Shown one piece after another: positions 17,630-28,559 of a stretch of 64,000 nt of DNA. Below the pieces are notes generated by a model. The model did no database searches. It saw nothing but the letters and a program-made list of their open reading frames with translations, and was not told the origin of the DNA. How positions within the stretch are numbered: the stretch's first letter is position 1; every line of letters starts with the position of its first letter. Origin of the DNA: Diphasiastrum complanatum (Eukaryota; Streptophyta; Lycopodiopsida; Lycopodiales; Lycopodiaceae); the NCBI GenBank assembly GCA_029204225.1, contig CM055108.1, positions 9,545,805-9,609,804 of the forward strand. The letters are read 5' to 3'. Made by a program: the position numbers and the translations under genes.

Positions 17630-19582
17630 GAAATTGTACATAGGTGGGTCCCACGTGTGTGGAGGATGCTCATGTTTGAAGAATAGCTCTACGTAGGTTA
17701 GGTTACAATCATAGGATTTAGTTAGGTTATATGCTCACAATTCCTAAAATCTAGGGCCGTGACTCCTCAAATCATGGAGTTGTGAGGGAGTGTGAGGGTC
17801 ATGACTAGAAGTCCAAAGAAAGGTCTACAAGTCAAATTTGAGGTAATCAAGAATAGTGAAACCTTTGCGAGTTTTTAGATTTAAATCACTTCCAATTTTC
17901 TTGAGCATTGTTTTGTAGAAACCTTCCTAAGTGTTCTTTTGAATCAAGATCAAGGGGATTGTGCTATTTGAATTTTTGTGAATTCCAAGTGACTTGCAAG
18001 TGAAAACATTCTGAAAAAGAATTTAGGGAGGCCCAAGAAGTACTATCTTGTACAAGTCATTAGGAAGATGGGGTCCATTGGTGGATTCCTTCTTGAGCCT
18101 AGTGAGAGGTTAAATTCTACAAACTACACAATATGGAAAGTGAGGATGGACTCACTCCGAGTGATCCAAGACCTCTTTGATATTGTCCTAGATGAAGAGG
18201 ATGAGCCTCTTGGAGGACAAAAGTTGGTAAAATAAAAGAAGAAGGCAAGACTAGCCTTCATCGTATTAAGATGAATGTTGATAATGACCTCTTGAAAGAG
18301 GTACCCTCTTGTATTTCGGCCAAGGAAGCTTGGGATTATTTGAAAGCTATATATGAATCCAAAAACACTTCAAGAGTGCTTATGCTAAGAAACCAAATCT
18401 TAAAATTGTTTGATTATTCTCCTACTAATCGACTAATCGACATTTTTAATCTTCGTCCAACTCATTATTCAAACCTGCAGTGTTCTTCGTGTTTCTACAT
18501 AGTCTGCAAAAGTACTCAGGAATCTCACAGGTGGATCCGACTTATAAATGTTCGAGCATGGTCCGACAAATATCTTGTCGAGTGAAAGATAGTTTATTGT
18601 TCGCCGTTATTGAAGCTAGAAGATTCAACTGGACGAATGCCAGCTCACTTTGGATGGATGCTATGGTTCCAACATGATCAATTCAAACTACTATCAAAAG
18701 TCTTGTATGTTCCTAAACTCTCTACAAATCTGTTATCAATAAGTAGAATTACAGATTTAGGTCATAAGGTGGAGTTTGAGTCTGATCAATGCACAATTAT
18801 TGATAGGAGTAATAAGATCCTTGCACTCGGCAAGAGGCATGGATACTTATATAGATTGGCACATTGTTATTCTATTTCTAGCCAAGCCTTGAAAACCTAT
18901 GTTCTTGTCAATAAAGCATTACTATGGCATCATCGCTTAGGACACTTGAATTATGCATCTATATCGAACATGGGCCAGACAATCCCTTGCACTTAATCTC
19001 ATCTATCCTTTTGAAAAAGTCGATCTCCCGATCTGCCATAGCTTCATCCTTGGAAATCATACTAGGATTCCTTTTAGATCGAGTCATAGGCATGCAGCAA
19101 AAGGATGTTCATTCAGATATATGTGGACCTATGAAAACTCCTTCATTGCTAGATAAGTATTTCATTACTTTGATTGACAAATTCTTTTGAAGAACAGTTG
19201 TTTACTTCATCAAGCAGAAATCAGAGGCTTTTATCAATTTCAGACAATTCAAAGAGCATGCAGAAAATCAGACTGGTAAAAGAATCAAAGCATTGAGATT
19301 CGACAACGAGGGAGAATACATCTCCACCGAATTCAAGGAGTATTGCCTCAACAACGGCATTGAGCAACAATACATTACCTCCTATTCGCCTCAATCAAAT
19401 GGTACTTTGTGAGGGAGAAGGTACAATCCAAGGAGGTGCAACTACATCATGTACCATCATCCGAATGCATGGCTGATATCTTAAGCAAGCCATTGTCCAA
19501 AGATCCATTTTTCAAGTTAAGATATGCTCTTGGAATTGTAGATAGATGTACATTAGATTTGCCAAGTTAGAAGTGAGGAGGA
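17630..19582 (+). pseudogene. Internally deleted Ty1/copia element (gag to RNase H tail)
   Basis: Gag begins at 18068 (MGSIGGFLLEPSERLNSTNY) and runs on, with a stop and frameshift, into LLKEVPSCISAKEAWDYLKAIYE at 18280-18360. An unrelated stretch of about 200 bp occupies 18420-18610. Protease tail and GAG-pre-integrase follow (VLYVPKLSTNLLSISRITDL, LLWHHRLGHLNYASI), then integrase core pieces at 19100-19410 (VHSDICGPMKTPS, ALRFDNEGEYISTEFKEYC, QYITSYSPQSNGT). At about 19415 the sequence jumps directly to the end of RNase H (CMADILSKPLSKDPFFKLRYALGI). The integrase tail, the whole reverse transcriptase and most of RNase H are deleted. A purine tract (AAGTGAGGAGGAG) precedes the LTR. The leader at 17780-18060 is repeated at 28560-28840. 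Confidence 0.88.
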
Positions 19583-20415
19583 GTGTTGAAAATTGCCACT
19601 TCTCACTTGACATTGTTTATTGTAAATAAAGATCAATCATTAAAACAATGTTCATGATCTGATTTCACACGTGTGGAGCCTATTCTCACATGTGAAAGAA
19701 ATTACTTTTCATACTTGTACATATCTATTTTGATTTTGTATCAATCAAGTTAGTGTGAACATGATATGACTAGTTTTTAGTCAAGTTGACTAGTCACCTG
19801 GAAATTAGCTTTTCCTTGCATGTGCATGAGTAAATGCTCCCACATGGCAAGTGGATGTTCACACGTGTGTATAGAGTTCTAGAAGATAAGAGTTGATCAT
19901 TTTCTTTAGATCCTATTTTGTAGGAAATATTCCTATATTCTAGGAGACTAGCTCTTTGGATTAAAGCCATATTCTAGAAGGTCAACTTTGGATAAGGATC
20001 AAGGATGGATCAAATGGATAGATCTGAGTGATGTGGCACTCTTCACACGTGTGAATACCTGCTGGACTGTACCAGACTCGTGGATGTACTTGATCCATAA
20101 AAGGATCATCATTTTGCTAATGAGATTGATGAGACTTTTGCATTCTACAGTTTTGTGAGATTTCTAGTCATTAGAATTGTGATTTCTATAAATGATTGCT
20201 ATCAAGAACCAAAGTACTTGTTGTTTCAGGTGCAGGCCATACTGTGGACAGTACTCCACACGTGTGAAGCCGCTTTCACTAATTTATGAAATTTTGATCC
20301 ATTGCTCTTGCTTAAATCTAAGTGTAGTGAATCTAGATCAAGATCTAAAGTGTAGAACTTGATAGATCCATTGATTAAGCAACCAATACCTCTCTATGAT
20401 TGTTAAGTACAATCA
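19583..20415 (+). repeat. Ty1/copia 3' LTR with repeated CACACGTGTG palindromes
   Basis: Starts TGTTGAAAATTGCC right after the polypurine tract of the preceding element. Four palindromes of the form CACACGTGTG occur inside it at about 19667, 19860, 20045 and 20257. The block GCAGGCCATACTGTGG near 20232 recurs in minus orientation near 58700 inside another copia LTR, confirming that this is LTR sequence. The 3' end is uncertain. It must lie before the minus-strand gag that begins near 20420. Confidence 0.7.
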
Positions 20416-20419
20416 TTAT

Positions 20420-21462
20420 TGTCCTTTAAACTAAAATTTTATCACAATAGAGTCAAAAGATTCCTTTGAACAACACATATGTGAAGAGGCTGCACTATCT
20501 ATGTAGCAAGCTCCATCTTTCTTGAAAGCTGATGAAGAAAAACTTGACACCATGAGTGATCCTTCTCCCTCACTTGCAACAAAATCTTCTTCAATCTCTT
20601 TGGAGAGATTTGCTTGCTTGTGTTGGTTTTTCTTTTTGAAGCAATTGGAGGCATAGTGCCCCTTCTTGCCACAAAAGAAACACTTGACTTTCTTCTTCTT
20701 GGTCTTTGAAGTAGAAGGATGAGTCATCCTCTTCACCATCTTTGTCTCAATCCTTGGCTTTCTCTTTGTTGAATGCTTGAGAAAACTGGTTCTTGTTCTT
20801 TCCTTTATGCTTGTCCTTGACAAAGAGGGCTTTGTCACTTCCAATATGCTCGAGTTTGTTCATCCTAGAAAGTTTATAACTTTGCCTAGCTTCTGCAGAG
20901 ATGAGAGTTCCTTGGAGAGTTTCCAAATTGGGAAACTCCTTCTTAATGGCAAAAGACTGAACAAGATTATCATAGTCATCTTTCAAGCCATTTAAAATGA
21001 CTTGTACTAGCTCATCTTGGTTAATTGTAAAACCAACACAAGAAAGCTCCTTATGAAGATCTTTTACTCTCAGAACATAGTTTGATGCACTCTCCTCATT
21101 TCTTTGGAAAATTTGAAAAATTTGATTCCTAAGAGTGAGTATTCTAGAAGTGTTCTTAGCTTCATAGATGGACTTAAGTGCATCCCAAGCATCTTTGGCA
21201 GTGGTGCACGATCCTATTTCTCTCACGATTTCATTAGATACATTCATCTTAATGAAATGTAGAGCCATTTTAGCTCTCTTCTTGTACTTTGGTATTTCAA
21301 GCTGTGCTTGAGGCTCCTCCTCAATACCAGGTACTATGTCCATAACATCCTAGAGTATCAAAATAGATTCCATTCTAACCTTCCAAATCGAGTAACTAGA
21401 GGTACTTAGTCTTTCACTTGCTTCTAGGAGATATCCTCCCACAGATGCCATATTGTGAAGAC
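20420..21462 (-). pseudogene. Ty1/copia gag and protease start (minus strand)
   Basis: Gag reads from about 21450 (GGYLLEASERLSTSSYSIWK) through a stop into 198 open codons at 20747-21343, the UBN2-type gag (CTTAKDAWDALKSIYEAKN, ILNGLKDDYDNLVQSF). A shift into the next frame leads to a CCHC zinc knuckle at about 20640-20700 (CFFCGKKGHYASNC) and the protease active-site motif YIDSAASSHM near 20500. The sequence is cut at about 20420 against the plus-strand LTR. It is one of the better preserved gag genes here, with one stop near the start and one frameshift. Confidence 0.9.
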
Positions 21463-22204
21463 TTCTTAGTTATTGGACAATTATATGTCTGAGCTTGTTC
21501 CAATCAGACTTAATATTGCTACTCTCTTTCACTATAGGTATATTCAAGGATGTGCTACCTGCCTATGTAAAAAACTTTCAACTATATTTGAGATAGGTCT
21601 CAAATATTCCTCAAAACAAAATAATCTAAATCAGACACTCAAAATGGATTGAGACACTTAGACAAGTTTGAATTCTACTTTTGGCACGTGTTAGATGCTC
21701 CAAAAGAAAATATAATGATTCTCAGAAGGCTCAAAGGTGTTCAATAACATCAAACTTAGTCTTGATCTTCAGTTTCTTGTGTAGGGTACTCAAAACAATG
21801 GATTAATAATCAAGCAAGATTGAATCGAATCAAAAAGTGGTCACTCGGATTTTGGACCTCTCCCTACTCTCTATAAGAGCTTATAACTCTTGATAGACAC
21901 ATCAAATTGTTTGGGGATCAATTTCTATAAAAAGTACTCTTCATAAGCTTTCCATCAAGCTATTAGACGACTATCTTTGGACCAAATAGCAAGGAAAAAT
22001 CTCTGATTTTCACACATGCGAAATTCTAGAATTCTGTACAATCTCTGTTTTGATCTGAAAAATCAGTTTCTATCCACTTTGATCCAAACACTTTTTAAAG
22101 AAAGGTAAAGAAAAATGATTAACTGTTTTTTTTGCTTGAATTAGCTCTCAAATTCTTGAACAATCAAAGATATTAGCATGCAAATTTGGCTCTAATACCA
22201 TATT
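21463..22204 (-). other. Leader of the minus-strand copia element
   Basis: Untranslated leader between the primer-binding site and gag. The minus strand has many short stops and no further domain is recognised. Confidence 0.55.
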
Positions 22205-22939
22205 TGACCTTAAAACAACAAAAAACTACAACCTTACCCATTAGCCTTCGACAATTGAATGTATAGATTGAATAGCAAGATCTGGCTTAACCACAATCTA
22301 GCATGCTAATAATCAGAGAATGATAGCTTTGATTACAAGAGAGCAAAATTACAAGAATTTAGTGTAGGAGCATAAGTCTCAACACGAGTTAGAGAGAGAA
22401 AGAGAGAGATATTCAAGCAAATAATGGTGTTGATCCAAAATGGCATGGAATAGCTTCAAAGCTTGGTTCTTCATCAAAGATTATGAGAGTAGCTACACAC
22501 ATTTATGGAGTTTGAGGCAGCTCGAGGTAGAACCACATCCATCCACCTTTCAATCACATCTAAAGTGAAAACTAGAGTCTAAGTGACATTTGTCACATCT
22601 CATGCATGCATTTCTACCTATTTTTACCAGGTGGCATTTTTCTATCTAGAAAATCATCATGCATGTGTCCATTTCACTTTGTGTATGCCTTGCATGTCAC
22701 TATGGATCACTTACAACAATTTCATGTGATATGCCACGAGTTTCTATAAGCATATTAATGCCATTTCTAAGTCTACAATCTATATGCAAGTTGTATTCTA
22801 CCAATTAGACTTATGAAACTCATATAGCTCGAGTTCCATCTAGGCCAAATTTGGCATTTACATTATGAAACAACATACTTGCATAGTAAAAAGTTTGTAG
22901 CAAGCCTAAAGTCAAGATAGATGATTTTAATTTTCAACA
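22205..22939 (-). repeat. Ty1/copia 5' LTR (735 bp) with primer-binding site
   Basis: In minus orientation the LTR starts TGTTGAAAATTAAAATC (22939) and ends GGTCA (22205). It is followed four bases later by TGGTATTAGAGCC (22189-22201), an initiator-Met tRNA primer site. The leader at 21463-22188 leads into the gag at 21462. This gives the element a proper 5' end. Its 3' half is missing. Confidence 0.75.
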
Positions 22940-23140
22940 ATAATCTGCATATATACACAAGTACAAAACACAAATAACATAATTAGTCAATTTAAAAATA
23001 CGTTGATTTAAATAGCATGATTCTTATTTGCAGATTATAGTATGAATTTTATGTTTTGATTTTTAAATAGTACGATTCTTATACATGCAATCTTATATGA
23101 TTTTTTTGCATCTGTTCTATAGATGTCGAATTCTAACAAC
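22940..23140. other. AT-rich spacer
   Basis: Two hundred bases upstream of the LTR start, strongly AT-rich. No features seen. Confidence 0.5.
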
Positions 23141-23141
23141 C

Positions 23142-23745
23142 CTATTGTGACATGTTTTGCGATGCCCATGACGAATGAAAAAAAAAAATAAATTCGTGAT
23201 TCATGTCGCAAATCGCGGTGGGTGTTGTAGTGAAAGTATCTACAGGATTAACTGGATTTTCCAAAATGGTTGTAGCTGTATTTACAATTGAATCTAGTGC
23301 CGCAATATCTACATTTTCAAAAGAAGGGGTCATTGGGATATCTATCTTCCTGACTTTCTTGGGAGCTCTCTTGGGAGCTGACTGCTTCCTAGGCCTCTTG
23401 GTCGGGAGGTCTATCCTATCTAAGGGATCGGGTCTAGGAGCATATGGCTCACCCATATGTAATTTGGAGTACCTATCCCGCATCCTATATAATAGTTGAA
23501 AATCTTTCGGCATTATTGTAACTCGCTTGGCATGTATGGCGAGCATAAAAAAGGCCTAAAAAAAAAGACTCTGATAATCCTCAGCAGCCTCTACACTGAA
23601 GTGCCCCAAGTGTAAATCTAACTAGACCGCCAAGATCATCCCTAGTGATCTGGCGAACACTACGGTAAAATGGAGCTCTAGGAATAAGAAGCTTAATCTA
23701 ATATTTTCGAATATCAAATAGCCACTGGCTACGGTTTCGCCTTCT
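23142..23745 (-). pseudogene. Histone H3-like pseudogene with basic C-terminal extension
   Basis: On the minus strand, 134 open codons at 23142-23546 begin LAIHAKRVTIMPKDFQL, nearly identical to the histone H3 alpha-3 region (CAIHAKRVTIMPKD). Upstream, across frames, come VEAAEDYQSLFF (H3: EAAEAYLVGLF), APFYRSVRQITRDDLGGLVRF (H3: [20 protein letters not shown]), DIRKY (EIRKY) and PVAI (TVAL), in the right order and spacing for an H3 fold domain. At least two stops and two or more frameshifts separate these blocks, so no intact protein is encoded. After the H3 C-terminus the frame does not stop but continues about 100 residues with a Lys/Arg/Pro-rich segment (PTKRPRKQSAPKRAPKKVRK). Canonical H3 ends a few residues after MPKDIQLARRIRGERA, and this extension is not normal. 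It could be a divergent H3 variant retrocopy or H3 sequence captured by a transposon. Confidence 0.75.
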
Positions 23746-24307
23746 CGTTCGCCTTAGAGGATTCAAGGCAACGGAAGGCCCCCATTATCCTAACTTTTGC
23801 ATGAAGAGTGCAAACATGCACATTTCTTACATTGGAATGATCATGCTCAAAGCATATGGACACAAGGATTTCTAAAATAAATGATGTTTCATCTTTTATG
23901 ACACTATTCAAACTATTACAAAAATAGTTATCCAATGAAATTGCTTTATCAACAACAAATGGAGATTTGAAAGCATCCATTTTCATTGTCTTATCATACA
24001 AAGTACTAAATATCATAGATCTTAAAGATAAGCAACAAGTCACTCCATGTCTACTAATACTATCCAAAAAGTATTCAAAGATAGTAGACTCTCCAATGGT
24101 GACCATTCTTGCAAGATGGACACTTGCATGGACAATTTGCATGCAATTTGATGACTCGTTCATTGTCATTGAGGACTCCCTTGGAACTCTCATGCTTTGA
24201 GGCTGATCCTCAAGGTCTTCCTCCTTTTGATGCTCCTCCTCAATGCAAGCAAGATCACACTTTGCCAAGATCTCCTCTTGAGTGATCTCCTCCTTTGCCA
24301 AGCTCAC
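23729..24307 (-). CDS. Hypothetical 192-codon frame in retroelement debris
   Basis: This is an unbroken minus-strand frame of 192 codons in surroundings full of stops. It starts MSLAKEEITQEEILAKCDLA, has an acidic/Gln segment (EEEHQKEEDLEDQPQ) and contains several Cys and hydrophobic stretches (SFILEILVSICFEHD). I recognise no domain. Just upstream on the same strand is a copia protease remnant whose text (GRLFKLEAT) leads straight toward it. It may therefore be a non-canonical insert in a copia polyprotein. It ends directly before the H3-like pseudogene, overlapping its degenerate N-terminal part. Whether it is translated is unknown. Confidence 0.3.
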   Translation of the reverse strand: MSLAKEEITQEEILAKCDLACIEEEHQKEEDLEDQPQSMRVPRESSMTMNESSNCMQIVHASVHLARMVTIGESTIFEYFLDSISRHGVTCCLSLRSMIFSTLYDKTMKMDAFKSPFVVDKAISLDNYFCNSLNSVIKDETSFILEILVSICFEHDHSNVRNVHVCTLHAKVRIMGAFRCLESSKANEKAKP

Positions 24308-24660
24308 ACTCTCAAAAGCAACGTAGCTTCCAACTTAAACAATCTTCCATATTTAAATCCCTTTGCAATGCAAACATAATCGTAAAAATGGAACAAACAC
24401 CATGCTCAAAGTGGACATCCAGACCACTTTTCAAAAGTTGACCAGCACTTAGCATATTCTTGGTGATTGACGGTACATAAAGAGCTTCTTCTAGATCCAT
24501 ACATTTTGAGGATCCTAGACACAAGGAGATGGTACCAACACCATCTATCCTATACTCTTCATCATTTGCAGTAAAGAAAAACTTTTTAGCATCATTGAAT
24601 GAGTGTAAGGTTGAGAAAAATGCATTTGGATGCGTCTACTATATGGATTTCATGATAAGT
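24308..24660 (-). pseudogene. Ty1/copia protease fragment
   Basis: Minus-strand text reads FFFTANDEEYRIDGVGTISL, CMDLEEALYVPSITKNMLSAG and QLLKSGLDVHFEHGVC. This corresponds to the C-terminal half of a copia retropepsin up to the start of GAG-pre-integrase (GRLFKLEAT). The catalytic Asp region is too decayed to read. No LTR is assignable to it. Confidence 0.75.
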
Positions 24661-24666
24661 AATAGG

Positions 24667-25570
24667 CTATATATTTTTTTCTAGTCCTAATTCCTTAACC
24701 ATTGTCTTTGTTATTAAGTTGATACTGGATCCTGAGTCTATTAGTATTCTATCTATAGTATGATCTCCTATAATAGCACTAATCTCTGGGACTCCACAAT
24801 CTCCTCTATCTACATATTCTACTTTATTACTGTATGCAGGTATATTTAATGTGACAAATCTCTCCCCTTCCTCAGTCCTTATGGACAAAAGTCCTTCATC
24901 CTGCAAAGTATAACTCGAGGATGATGTAGGTGTCCCACCTTCATACATATTGTTTTCCCAAGATACCGTAATTCTTTTATGACTTTTCTTTGTCGGTGTC
25001 TCCATCTGATCTCAGCTAACCTTAAATGTCTTAATGTGGGTGCTATTCTATGGTGAATGCCTAACTCGTATGCTATTTCTTTCATCATTATATTTACGCT
25101 AGATCCGGAATCTATGGGCAGACTATCTAAAATGCAGCCATTGATTACTATCTGAATCTCGGGTTGACCTTTATCATCGTAGTTAACTAGTCCTACATTG
25201 ACTAAAGGTAACTTCGCTTTTCTTTTCTTTTTTTCCTTTGCAAAAATTGCTTAATTTCTTTCTTATAATATTGATTATCCTCTAATAACTATTTAAAAGT
25301 TATATTGGGCATTCTGGAGACAAGGTCTTCCACTATATCATATAAATGAGTTCTAAGTGGCGATAGATCTCTAGGTATCTCGCTACTTATGACTAGATCT
25401 GAGAATGTTACTTTTTGAAATTTTCTGGTTTCTTCGTCTAAAAGCTTTTTAGCTTCCGAACTAATATCGACATCACAATATTTTTCAATAGGCCTATCAA
25501 GGTCTAATTCCTTACTATTAGAAATATCTACTGCTTGTAGTACATAGCAAATTCGACTTCGTTTGTTAAT
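24667..25570 (-). pseudogene. Ty3/gypsy-like gag tail with two retropepsin motifs
   Basis: The minus strand first encodes a gag-like stretch (25300-25560: LLDEETRKFQKVTFSDLVIS, LRTHLYDIVEDLVSRMPNIT). Next comes an aspartic protease motif near 25110 (INGCILDSLPIDSGSSVNIM followed by KEIAYELGI). After an intervening region with stops comes a second, similar motif near 24700-24790 (GDHTIDRILIDSGSSINLIT followed by KELGL). The hydrophobic-DSGSSxN signature is the RVP/gag-asp type found in Ty3/gypsy elements. No reverse transcriptase follows because the copia fragment at 24660 intervenes. The two motifs are diverged from each other. Confidence 0.7.
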
Positions 25571-26378
25571 AAGGAAGTTAACTCAGTCTTTTTTATCCTA
25601 AAATGAAACCCTAGTCTATTTCCTAGAGTCATGCTTGGTAGATAGCTACTTGGTCAATTTTCACCTTAAATCTAGGATTTAGGTCCTATAAACTAGGAAT
25701 CACTACCAAAATGACATGACCAACCCTATGGACTTGACCTAATCTACATTAGGAGTGGATTGACATGTGGTATCTTTGCCTCACATGTGTGGAATCCACT
25801 TATGTACAAAATTTACATTATACTACATGGTTTTTGATCAAGCAAGATTTGCCCATTTTTGGCAATTCTTCACGCACTTCCTCAAATTTAGCTTGATCTA
25901 TTTACAACTCTCTTGATAGTTCAATGAAAGCTTTTAGAAGTGTCTAAAAAATCCAGTTACAAACAAGGAACTTTTGAGACTCCAATAGAGAATGATGTCC
26001 ATGAAGGATCTTTCACCACCTCTTAAAGGATCCCTTACAAGATGTTTTATAAATGTATCTATATACATGTAGCACACTTCAAAACTAAACATCATGCCAA
26101 GACATGGACTCAAAGACATTTTGTGCACTTGAAGATACATCAATTAAACTATCAACTGCATACATAATGTTGCCAAAGACAACTTGCCTTGCTTGATCCA
26201 TATGATTGAGCCTTGATGGCTCCATCTTGATACTCATGGTTCTTCTTGGAGTCCTCAGGTCTTGAGCTTGCTCCTCCACTTGACTTGACTCCAAAGGTGT
26301 TGATCCAATATAGGCTTCCAGTTTGGATCTGCATTTTCTCTAGTAACTCCTATACTCCTAGTAATATCTTCTATCATT
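25571..26378. other. Repeat-derived spacer
   Basis: No recognisable domain. A CACATGTGTGG palindrome near 25792 resembles the motif in the copia LTRs, so part of this may be an eroded LTR. The right part (about 26085-26334, minus strand) has short open stretches that probably continue the transposase-like remnant at 26379-26533, but they are too diverged to align by eye. Confidence 0.35.
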
Positions 26379-26533
26379 TCATGCAGTACAAACAAGGATG
26401 TTTAGATGTAGCACCGTGAGAGACATTATACATGCATTTCAATGTTTTTAAATCTCCTGCTAAGTGCCATTCAACATTGAAGTCTCCAATTCCTAGAACA
26501 TTTAGTAATCCTCCATCCATATGGTCCTTTATG
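26379..26533 (-). pseudogene. Fragment of unassigned transposase-like gene (copy 2)
   Basis: Reverse-strand sequence matches 43231-43385 closely and encodes the same signature in broken form (FNVEWHLAGDLKTLKC, then SHGA, then Cys-rich PCLYCMK-like text). It stops exactly where the palindrome-rich transposon end begins at 26534, so the transposon end interrupted this gene copy. Confidence 0.7.
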
Positions 26534-28295
26534 CACAACTACACATATGAGCGTTTTGCCATGCGAAATTGCCACACGAACTCAATACTTAGCCGAAATT
26601 TTGACATTTCTCTTTTGCATGGCACCGTCACGCATGGCACATCCACGCCAAAAACTTTTCGAGAGCCCTACATTTGAAATTCAGCCTAGAGGTGGGGTCC
26701 GACAACAATTTTTTAATTTTGCGTAGTAGTGCCACGCAAATTTTTTTAAACTCAAAATTCGAAAAATGAGTGCCAAAATGTGTCGGCGTGGTAAAGCCAT
26801 GTGTGGAAGTGCCACGCACGGCTATTATTTAACCACTTATCATGTGACATTTATCTCTGGAGATTTGCCACACGTCATGGCAAATCTCCAGAGAAAATTA
26901 CAGAGAGTTGGCTTTTTTATTGCCATGCGTGGCAATATCAAAATACCACACTTTGAAGATTGTTCTGGAATTTGCCACGCGTGGCAAATTTTTTTTTTTT
27001 TCTGAAGTATTGTGAATAACATGTTAATAACAATAGGTTTATAATTAGTTTAATAGTAAATGAGATTTTGAATAAGTGCGGACTAATAATAAAATGTGAA
27101 CAAAAAATCAAATAATCATTATGTCAAATAATTATGCTATGAAGAAGTGGAATTATTATCAGTTGAATATAACCTACTATCTTATGCATTTATGAAAATT
27201 GTGATGTGTTTATATATTGAAAAAGTTTCATAATCAAAATTTGACATTAATCTCAATATGATATTAATAGGTAAAAATATAAATGTGAGCTAAATTTGCA
27301 CTTGAAATGATGCTAAGTACCTTGCAATTGAGAGCCATGTGGTAGCTTGCTAAGCTAGTTTGTTGATAAAAAATTCCAATGTTATACACGTTTGTGTGTT
27401 TGCAAAGATAAATGAATAATCAAACATCATTGGCAAAGTGTATTATTATCTTTGATATAATTTTCACAAATGTTACCAAAAAGAAGATGTTTTTTAATTA
27501 TAATATATAAATAATCAATGTTTTACATTTTCTAATTGTTCTTTTAATTAGTTCACACATCTATTAATATTGAAGGGTTCTTCCAATTCTAAGTGATTGC
27601 GAGATGCGTTTGAAATGAAACTTAAGAAATGCAACATTGTACATAATTTTAATTTGAAAACATTATATACTAGCCACAAATGTATCATTTTATGACAAAA
27701 TTATTTGTGACATGTACATAATTTATTCAACATTGCAAGATTCAAATTCATCAGCCAATACGTCTATAACTCGTCTCCGCTAAGATCATTTTTATCATCA
27801 CTATAGAAATCAAAATCTCTCTGAATATTGTCCTCATGCAAAGAATCAATGCTGTCATCTTCATCATTTGAGTCATCGGAATCATGAGAATCAATTCTCG
27901 GGTTTTCAAGATTTATAAAACTTGAAGATATTTGCATCAGATATACTTGTGTTGTCCAAATTTAGATCTTCTATTTCATTCTCAACATATGCATTACATG
28001 TCTTGAGCGTGGCTTAATTTGAACAACATACCACCAATTTTTGTTTAGTTGATCTAATTGAAAAAATACCTGCACATTTAGCAATGTTAGGATTAGAGAT
28101 TTTTTATGATCATCTTTTAATTCACAATAAATAGATGTAATAAAAAAGTAGTGTAGATGATTAATATAACATTGGTCACAATTGACGAAAAGAAAAAAAA
28201 TGTGAAATTCATGCACACCTGTTCACAATGACGAGGCAACAATGTGTTTGAAAAGTCCATGCTTAATGTCTTGGTTGAATAATGCATGGTATTCA
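26534..28295 (-). mobile_element. CACTA-like element 3' end, inverted partner of 34155-35867
   Basis: The terminus reads CACAACTACACATATG from 26534 inward. The first about 460 bp carry many versions of GCCACG(C/T)GTGGC (best at 26973-26988). Next follows AT-rich sequence and then, on the minus strand at about 28020-28290, coding text of a DUF4216-like transposon protein. Across an intron this runs LPRHCEQ at the exon end and VFFQLDQLNKNWWYVVQIKP in the next exon. The whole block is the reverse complement of 34155-35867. In this copy the exon junction keeps frame, whereas the other copy has lost one base there. The coding exon is otherwise broken. Confidence 0.75.
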
Positions 28296-28559
28296 TTTAA
28301 TCCAAAGAAATTCAATTTGTGAGCTTTTGATTCAATTTTTGGTGGAAATCTTAGGATAAGCTACCAAGATTGAGTGTCATTGATTAGATTTGACATAGGG
28401 TCGTGAAATCTAATTAATGTAGGCTGAAATCAGGTCCTCTAAGCTTGTTTTACAGGTCTTGAAAGTACATCAAAAAGTGTGAGGGAGATTTAGTCATGTT
28501 TTTGTCCAAAATGGTGAAAATTGATAGAATTTGATAAGTCTTTGATAGAATCTCATCTA
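28296..28559. other. Spacer, probably copia leader
   Basis: AT-rich. No coding signature. It merges into the copia leader that is clearly recognisable from 28560. Confidence 0.4.

Noticed and set aside
18271-18585. Plus-strand 104-codon frame as a separate gene
   Set aside because: The first half is copia gag (SAKEAWDYLKAIYES) and the second half is unrelated inserted sequence. It is a chimaeric frame within a pseudogene.
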